Part shown: piece after piece, positions 59,146-64,000 of the stretch
Numbering within the stretch: position 1 is the stretch's first letter
Layout: each line of letters begins with the position of its first letter
Assembly (NCBI RefSeq): GCF_029983095.1
Contig: NZ_CP120467.1
Location: forward strand, 552,501-616,500
Reading direction: 5' to 3'
DNA: 64,000 nucleotides
From: Enterococcus montenegrensis
GTDB lineage: Bacteria > Bacillota > Bacilli > Lactobacillales > Enterococcaceae
Translations under genes and position numbers: made by a program
Notes under the pieces: model-generated
What the model was told of the DNA's origin: nothing
Databases searched by the model: none
Seen by the model: the letters and a program-made list of their open reading frames with translations, nothing else

Positions 59146-59313
59146 ATGTTTCTGGCACTTATCTCTAATTATTTTACGTTCTTAAAAAAGTTGTTTTATT
59201 TAAATGAAGACCGTTACTTACATAGGGTCATATGGAGAAAAATTGCGAGTATTTGTAGAATATTTTGTTTTAAAAGCGCTATTGTTTTTGCTAAATTGCT
59301 AGTTTCTTTATAA
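59146..59313 (+). CDS. Possible small hydrophobic protein
   Basis: A 55-aa frame with a good GGAGG site 8-10 nt before the ATG. The product is hydrophobic and basic (MFLALISNYFTFLKKLF at the start, FAKLLVSL at the end) with at most two weak membrane helices. It lies between the CPBP protease gene and the CDF gene on the same strand. It may be a small membrane peptide related to the protease next door, or chance coding. Confidence 0.35.
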   Translation: MFLALISNYFTFLKKLFYLNEDRYLHRVIWRKIASICRIFCFKSAIVFAKLLVSL

Positions 59314-59355
59314 TAAAGAAGAGACTTCAATTAATTAAAAAAAGGGATGAGAAAA

Positions 59356-60291
59356 ATGGAAAAAGAAACAAATCAAGGGATGATGGCCGTAATTGCTGCT
59401 TTAGTCGCCAATATATTAGTGGCGATTAGTAAATTTGTCGGCTACTTGTTAAGCGGAAGTGCCGCAATGTTAAACGAGAGTATTCATAGTGTCGTCGATT
59501 GTAGCAATCAAGCGCTATTGCTAATCGGGGATAAGTGGGCGGCACGTCCGGTCAGCCAGTTGCATCAGTTTGGTGAGGGGCGAGCAAAGTATTTTTTTAG
59601 TACCATTGTAGCGATGATGCTTTTCTTTGGTGGTGGTGCTTTAGGTGTGATGGAAGCAATGGAAAAGCTTTTTCATCCGGCTCACGAAGTTGGTAACCAA
59701 TGGCTTGTGATTATCATTTTAATTTTTGGGATGGCAGTAGAAGGGAGCTCACTACGCATTGCCTTTAAAGAAATTAAGGAATTGAATGAAGAGAAGTTAC
59801 CGTTATTTCGCTTTTTAAGAGAAAGCCGTCACAGCGAAATTTTAATTATTTTTACCGAAGATTTTTGTGCAGTGATTGGTTTAGTAATAGCTTTAATGGG
59901 AACTATTTTAACCATGGTAACCGGCAATGCACTATTTGATGCTTTAAGCGGGTTATTAATCGGTCTATTGTTAATGTTCGCTGCAATTTTTCTAGCACGG
60001 GAATTTTATAGTCTAATTATTGGCGAAAGCGTTACTGCTAGTGATTTGAAAAAGATTAAAGCAGCCTTTTCGCGCACAGAAGTAAAACGTCTGATTGATA
60101 TTAAGACTGTGCATTTGGGGCCAACAGAAATTATGATTGCCGCAAAAATTGACATCGTTGATGAAGCAGAAGCCCATAGTTATAGGGTTGTAAATGAGAT
60201 CGAGCGCCAAATTCGTCAAAGTCTGCCAGATAAAAAAGCCTATATTTATATCGAAACAGACGAATACGATCCCAACTACGTTAGAAAATAA
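59356..60291 (+). CDS. Cation diffusion facilitator (CDF) family transporter
   Basis: A 311-aa CDF protein. Metal ligands appear in helix 2 (AMLNESIHSVVD) and helix 5 (IFTEDFCAVIGL, the place of the second pair), and a C-terminal cytoplasmic domain of about 90 aa follows. It would export zinc, manganese or iron against protons. HSVVDCSNQ is close to the classical HSxxD motif. The ATG at 59356 is best placed behind AAAGGGATG. A single gene. Confidence 0.87.
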   Translation: MEKETNQGMMAVIAALVANILVAISKFVGYLLSGSAAMLNESIHSVVDCSNQALLLIGDKWAARPVSQLHQFGEGRAKYFFSTIVAMMLFFGGGALGVMEAMEKLFHPAHEVGNQWLVIIILIFGMAVEGSSLRIAFKEIKELNEEKLPLFRFLRESRHSEILIIFTEDFCAVIGLVIALMGTILTMVTGNALFDALSGLLIGLLLMFAAIFLAREFYSLIIGESVTASDLKKIKAAFSRTEVKRLIDIKTVHLGPTEIMIAAKIDIVDEAEAHSYRVVNEIERQIRQSLPDKKAYIYIETDEYDPNYVRK

Positions 60292-60389
60292 AAAGAGGCT
60301 AAATGAGAATTTTGGCTAAAACTAGCATAAATGCGTCTTGTTTGCTACAATGAAAAAGAATTTTATAACAAGAAAGAAGGATTTAGACA

Positions 60390-60931
60390 ATGATTGCAGC
60401 AAGCGACTTACGGGCAGGGATGACATTTGTCCAAGACGGTAAATTGATCAAAGTTTTAGATGCGAGTCATCATAAACCAGGTAAAGGAAACACGGTAATG
60501 CGAATGAAACTTCGCGACGTTCGAACTGGTGCGACGTATGACACAACTTTACGTCCTGATGAAAAATTTGAAAAAGCACACATCGATACAAAACCTGTGC
60601 AATATTTATATACAATGGATGATACAGCCTTCTTCATGGATTTGGAAACATATGAACAATATGAAATTCCAGTTGAAACAATTGCAGAAGAAATGAAATA
60701 CTTGTTGGAAAATATGGAAGTTAAAATTCAATTCTTCGGTTCTGAAGTAATTGGGGTGCAATTACCAACAACTGTTCACAACCTTCAATTAAAGGTGCAA
60801 CTGTAACTGGCTCTGGTAAACCGGCAACAATGGAAACAGGCTTAGTTGTTAACGTACCAGATTTTATTGAAGCCGGTGAAAGCTTAGAAATTAACACGGC
60901 TGAAGGTACGTATATCAAACGTGCAAAATAA
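60390..60931 (+). pseudogene. efp: Elongation factor P gene with internal deletion and frameshift
   Basis: The first 129 codons are a normal EF-P: KOW-like domain, the conserved loop HHKPGKGN with the lysine at about residue 32, and the OB domain to VQLPTTV. The frame then runs into an early TAA at 60804, giving 138 aa instead of about 185. The rest of EF-P continues in another frame from about 60779 ([13 protein letters not shown]) to a normal end IKRAK at 60931. Family members have a short stretch like TLTVVET between these pieces. A loss of 19 nt near 60777 explains both the shift and the total length, which would be 186 aa when restored. As read, EF-P lacks its C-terminal domain III and is probably inactive. 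Confidence 0.9.
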
Positions 60932-60940
60932 TTGAAATGA

Positions 60941-60976
60941 AAACCAAGAGGTGCAACTTTTACTCTTGGTTTTTTT
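60941..60976 (+). terminator. Terminator after efp
   Basis: AAACCAAGAG and CTCTTGGTTT with a 12-nt loop end in a T tract, 10 nt after the expected efp stop. Confidence 0.85.
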
Positions 60977-61024
60977 GTGCTACTTTTTTAATAGCAAAAC
61001 TTTTTTTGAAGAGGGGGCATTTGA

Positions 61025-61408
61025 GTGGATTACATAATTGTAGCTTTTTTTGCGTTTTTTGGTGGCAATGCACGCTATTTATTGGGTTTAAGTTTACCTG
61101 TAGTCAATGGCTTTCCACTAGGAACCTTGGTGACCAATTTATTGGGCTGTTTTTTGTTTAGCTGGTTAGTAAAACACATTATGGCCGATCAAGATGTCAA
61201 CGGCCGGTTAATTCTAGGCGTGGGTACTGGCTTTTTTGGTGCCTTTACAACATTTTCTTCCTTTGCTTTAGATACGGTAAAACTTTTTGAAACAAACGTT
61301 TTATTGGCGGGACTTTATTTAACTGTATCCATTTTTGGTGGAATTTTAATGGCCTATCTAGGAGAAAAAGTATGGCGCCCAAAGCCTCATAAGGAGGACT
61401 TAGAATGA
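61025..61408 (+). CDS. crcB: Fluoride channel CrcB/Fluc, subunit 1
   Basis: A 127-aa protein with four helices. FGGNARYLLGL near the start and TGFFGAFTTFSSFALDTV are the Fluc signatures, including the TTFSTF-like track that lines the fluoride pore. It starts with GTG behind GAGGGGG. It overlaps the next crcB gene by 4 nt (ATGA), so the two small proteins may form a heterodimer. It has no fluoride riboswitch: the 48 nt between the efp terminator and the start are too short. Confidence 0.9.
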   Translation: MDYIIVAFFAFFGGNARYLLGLSLPVVNGFPLGTLVTNLLGCFLFSWLVKHIMADQDVNGRLILGVGTGFFGAFTTFSSFALDTVKLFETNVLLAGLYLTVSIFGGILMAYLGEKVWRPKPHKEDLE

Positions 61409-61758
61409 ATATGCTACTGGTTGGTTTGGGAGCTGCGTTAGGTGCTATGGCACGCTTTTTTATTAATCGTTTTTTTGAAAAGCGACCCCATCCTTATCCG
61501 TGGGCGACCCAAATTATTAATTTAACAGGTGCTTTTATCTTAGGAGTATTTTCTGGCTTGCATTTAAGTGATGCCGCATATTTGTTTTTGGGAACGGGTA
61601 TGATGGGCGGGTACACGACTTTTTCTACCTTTAATTTTGAATTATTAACTTTGTGGCAGGCAAAACCTAAATTTTTTTATCGCTATTTTGCTATTTCTTA
61701 TGGTGGCGGCTTATTTTTAAGCTTTCTGGGGGTTTTCGTAGGAAGTTTGGGACAATAA
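61405..61758 (+). CDS. crcB: Fluoride channel CrcB/Fluc, subunit 2
   Basis: A 117-aa four-helix Fluc protein with GLGAALGAMARFFINR at the start and GMMGGYTTFSTFNFE as the pore signature. Its ATG overlaps the stop of the first crcB. Paired crcB genes in Gram-positive bacteria usually make heterodimeric channels that expel fluoride. Confidence 0.9.
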   Translation: MNMLLVGLGAALGAMARFFINRFFEKRPHPYPWATQIINLTGAFILGVFSGLHLSDAAYLFLGTGMMGGYTTFSTFNFELLTLWQAKPKFFYRYFAISYGGGLFLSFLGVFVGSLGQ

Positions 61759-61824
61759 AATACCCAAAGGATATTTAGTTAAAAGACGGTATTTTGTCTT
61801 TGCTAAAGTCCTTTGGGTATTTTC
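61757..61824. terminator. Convergent terminator after crcB pair
   Basis: AAAATACCCAAAGGA and its exact complement surround an inner AAAGAC/GTCTTT-like stem, with T tract. It lies between the crcB unit and the opposing hydrolase gene. Confidence 0.85.
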
Positions 61825-63947
61825 TATTTCATGATTTGATAGACATCTTTTGAAATACGCGAGATAATTTCATAGCCGGTACCTTGTGTCATTACACTAA
61901 TAACATAAGGTTCTTTTGTATAGACAATGCCACAATCGTGAGCATAGCCGCCGAGATCACCAATTTTATGAGCCACCCGCACTGGCAAATATTTTGGCAA
62001 ACGCTGACTATCATAGGTTGTATGGGAAAGATAAGTCAGCACCTTGCCTCCTTCAAAATACATAGCTTTTAAAAGACGCGTATTTTCTTTGGCATTAATC
62101 ACACTAAAACGCGTCCATTTGCGGCCAATGATACTACTAATTTCATTTTTCATTTTTTGACTATATTTATCAGCCCCATAATAGCCTAAGAAATTAGCAC
62201 CTTGATTATCCGAATGCTTACAAGTCCAGTTCATAATTGTATCTAAAGAATAATAGTTACCAAAACGTTTGGATTGTAAAATGCCAGCCCCGCCCCGCAT
62301 ATAAGATAAAGACATTTTATTGATCGCATCGGTGTAACGATATTTTTTATAAGGATTTAACTTTTTGGCATTGATTTGCTTTTGCGTATAATACAAAGCC
62401 GGTAATTTGCCGGTGCTGGCCGCATGAAAATTTTTATTTCCATTTATTTGGGCCACGCTACCGTCGGTTAAACTCATCACATAAATGCCTAAATTTTTAT
62501 TTTTATATTTACGATTGAGTAATTGTTGCACCTGTTTTAATTTTTGGGCTTTGGAAGTTGCTTGTTTTGTGGCACCAGCATTAATGTATCCTTGCCATTT
62601 GCCAGATTGAGTATAAAGACTTAAATAGCGAGCTCCATTTGCGTGCTCGTAGTAGCCTTTAGCAACATACAGACTGCCCATTAGCTTTTGACTTGTATTT
62701 TTCTTTTGCCATTTAAAATTTTGCCATAATGGTTGATTTTTGTTGGTTAAAACAACGCTCTTCCCCCACTTTTGATAAATGCCTTGAGGACCGGCGGCTG
62801 CTTTTGTGGCGGCACTATTTAAATAGCCAATCCAGTTGCCTTTTTGATTATAAAGTGTGTAATAAGTTGCGCCATTAACATGGCGATAAAGACCGCGAGC
62901 CAAAAATGTTTTGCCGTAAAGATTTCTAGTTTTATTGCGATATTTCCAGTTGAAATTTTGATGAATTTGATAATTTTTATTGGTAATAGTAACGTATTTG
63001 CCTAATTTTTGGTAAACTCCTTGTCCACCGGGGGCAGTTGTGGTTGCTTTGACATTGGTAAATCCGACTCGTACTTGCTTGCCGCCTTTAAGTTGGTAAA
63101 GGCTGTAATAATCATTGCCGTCAAAATGGTGGTATAACTCTTTTACTAAAAAGGACTGCTGATAATATTTTTTAGTCGTTTGTGTGGTACTCTGAATCCA
63201 AGATTGCAAAAATGGATAATTTGTAGCGGTTAAGGTTACATATTTTTGCTGTTTAATCGCAGTTCCTGCAATTGAGGTGATATTGGTACTACTGGCTTTA
63301 ATAAAGCCAACGAAATTTCCTTTATTTGAATATAAATCAAAATATTGCTCACCGTCGGCATGAAGGTAAGTATTGCGACTTTGCCAAGTTTTCAGTGTCA
63401 AAGGATTGGTTGACTGTCCATTTTGTAAGGTGTTATCTCCCCAATATGTTGTGGCATTTTTGAAGGTGAGATACTGAATTTTAGGTTGAGGCAATCCCAG
63501 TGGACTATCACTTAGGACACCGCTAGTAGCTAAGACATAAAATATGGTTTGACCTTGCAATTTGTAATAGACTTTATCATCAAAAGTGGTGATTTTACTT
63601 AAAATTTGGAAAGTCTGCTGGAAATAATTTTTTGTTATTCCTGCTGGTGTTGCTGTGAAATCTGTCCAAAAGTTATCATTTGGCGTTGTAATGGTAAAGT
63701 ATTTCTTTTCACTGGCTGTTGTATAAAACGCAGGGGCGGTGTTCTTTTTTTGCAGTTGTGCTTCATCTTTTCTGTCTGTTGTTGCGATAGTTTCATTATG
63801 TAACGAGGTACTTGTCTCTTTTGTGATGCTAGTGATTGTTTCTGTTACTTCTTCTTGCATACTCGTGTTTGTTGTTGCTGCTAAAGCGCTGGACGAAAAA
63901 GAAATCACTAACGCCAAACCAACGAATATCAACCCGACCTTTTTCAT
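61824..63947 (-). CDS. Secreted serine hydrolase (class A beta-lactamase fold) with GW-like repeats
   Basis: A 707-aa exported protein. A signal peptide (about 1-24, ending SALA) leads to a Thr/Ser/Glu-rich linker, then about five repeats of 75-85 aa of the GW/SH3-like type. Each has a YYSLY or YFDLY strand and a G-x-W/F-x-GY/GF ending (for example GNWIGYLNS, GKWQGYINA). The C-terminal domain (about 455-707) has the penicillin-recognising triad: SxxK as STGK at 511-514, SDN at 579-581, and KIGD at 661 in place of KTG. GW-like repeats usually hold proteins on teichoic acids, so it is likely a surface-bound peptidoglycan-directed or esterase enzyme rather than a resistance enzyme. The sequence upstream ends the window. 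Confidence 0.8.
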   Translation of the reverse strand: MKKVGLIFVGLALVISFSSSALAATTNTSMQEEVTETITSITKETSTSLHNETIATTDRKDEAQLQKKNTAPAFYTTASEKKYFTITTPNDNFWTDFTATPAGITKNYFQQTFQILSKITTFDDKVYYKLQGQTIFYVLATSGVLSDSPLGLPQPKIQYLTFKNATTYWGDNTLQNGQSTNPLTLKTWQSRNTYLHADGEQYFDLYSNKGNFVGFIKASSTNITSIAGTAIKQQKYVTLTATNYPFLQSWIQSTTQTTKKYYQQSFLVKELYHHFDGNDYYSLYQLKGGKQVRVGFTNVKATTTAPGGQGVYQKLGKYVTITNKNYQIHQNFNWKYRNKTRNLYGKTFLARGLYRHVNGATYYTLYNQKGNWIGYLNSAATKAAAGPQGIYQKWGKSVVLTNKNQPLWQNFKWQKKNTSQKLMGSLYVAKGYYEHANGARYLSLYTQSGKWQGYINAGATKQATSKAQKLKQVQQLLNRKYKNKNLGIYVMSLTDGSVAQINGNKNFHAASTGKLPALYYTQKQINAKKLNPYKKYRYTDAINKMSLSYMRGGAGILQSKRFGNYYSLDTIMNWTCKHSDNQGANFLGYYGADKYSQKMKNEISSIIGRKWTRFSVINAKENTRLLKAMYFEGGKVLTYLSHTTYDSQRLPKYLPVRVAHKIGDLGGYAHDCGIVYTKEPYVISVMTQGTGYEIISRISKDVYQIMK

Positions 63948-64000
63948 AGTTATCCTCCTTTTTTTGTTTCCGCTTTCATTTTTGATGGTACCATAAAAGG

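Noticed and set aside
60780-60806. Programmed ribosomal frameshift in efp
   Set aside because: No slippery heptamer or downstream structure is seen, and seven conserved residues are missing at the junction. A deletion explains the shift better.
60932-61024. Fluoride riboswitch upstream of crcB
   Set aside because: After the efp terminator only about 48 nt remain before the crcB start, too few for the known fluoride aptamer plus expression platform.

Overview
The window reads as chromosomal DNA of a low-GC lactic acid bacterium, most likely an Enterococcus or a close relative. The evidence is the 23S end, 5S and tRNA-Asn order, a LevR/sigma-54-controlled mannose-family PTS, an EbpR/Mga-like regulator beside an LPXTG adhesin, MalR-type operators, and GGAGG ribosome sites throughout. 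The species cannot be fixed from sequence alone. No phage, insertion sequence or CRISPR array was seen.

Layout. Positions 1-588 hold the 3' end of an rRNA operon. Positions 680-3771 hold a DinB-like gene with an exact internal 243-bp duplication, truA, an unknown gene and a nitroreductase. Positions 4023-12222 hold a LevR-type activator, a PHP phosphoesterase and a PTS EIIA-EIIB-EIIC-EIID operon ending in a GH13 glucosidase, read from a textbook sigma-54 promoter. Positions 12452-16182 hold a flavin module: an Rgg-like regulator, ApbE flavin transferase, an NADPH-FMN reductase, and a reductase-PAS fusion whose tail carries three flavinylation motifs. Position 16392 starts a membrane protein that looks like a pentameric ligand-gated ion channel. 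Positions 17636-21977 hold two MarR systems, an ABC exporter broken by an in-frame amber codon, and a TMEM175-type channel. Positions 22046-28445 hold tRNA-Gln, the Mga-like regulator, the adhesin and a decayed pilin-like gene.

Positions 28486-36714 are mixed housekeeping and transport genes: a TauE/DUF1634 pair, an SMR exporter preceded by a guanidine-IV-like riboswitch candidate, proC, FetAB, a HAD hydrolase and an esterase. Positions 36689-44955 hold a PucR regulator divergent from a fused FdrA-DUF1116 protein, a DUF2877 protein and two transporters. This is an oxamate carbamoyltransferase-like (AllFGH) locus with a cre site. Positions 45226-48658 hold a PP2C-like protein, a C69 dipeptidase and small proteins. 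Positions 49205-58285 hold a maltodextrin system: malE-malF-malG one way, three GH13 enzymes the other, with two LacI-family operators between. Positions 58401-63947 hold a CPBP protease, a CDF transporter, a frameshifted efp, a crcB pair, and a secreted serine hydrolase with GW-like repeats.

The strongest leads are the channel-like protein, the triple flavinylation tail and the riboswitch candidate. Three otherwise conserved genes carry clean lesions: an 81-codon duplication in the DinB gene, one stop codon in the ABC exporter, and a deletion best explained as 19 nt in efp. Each could be real or an assembly fault and should be checked against reads.
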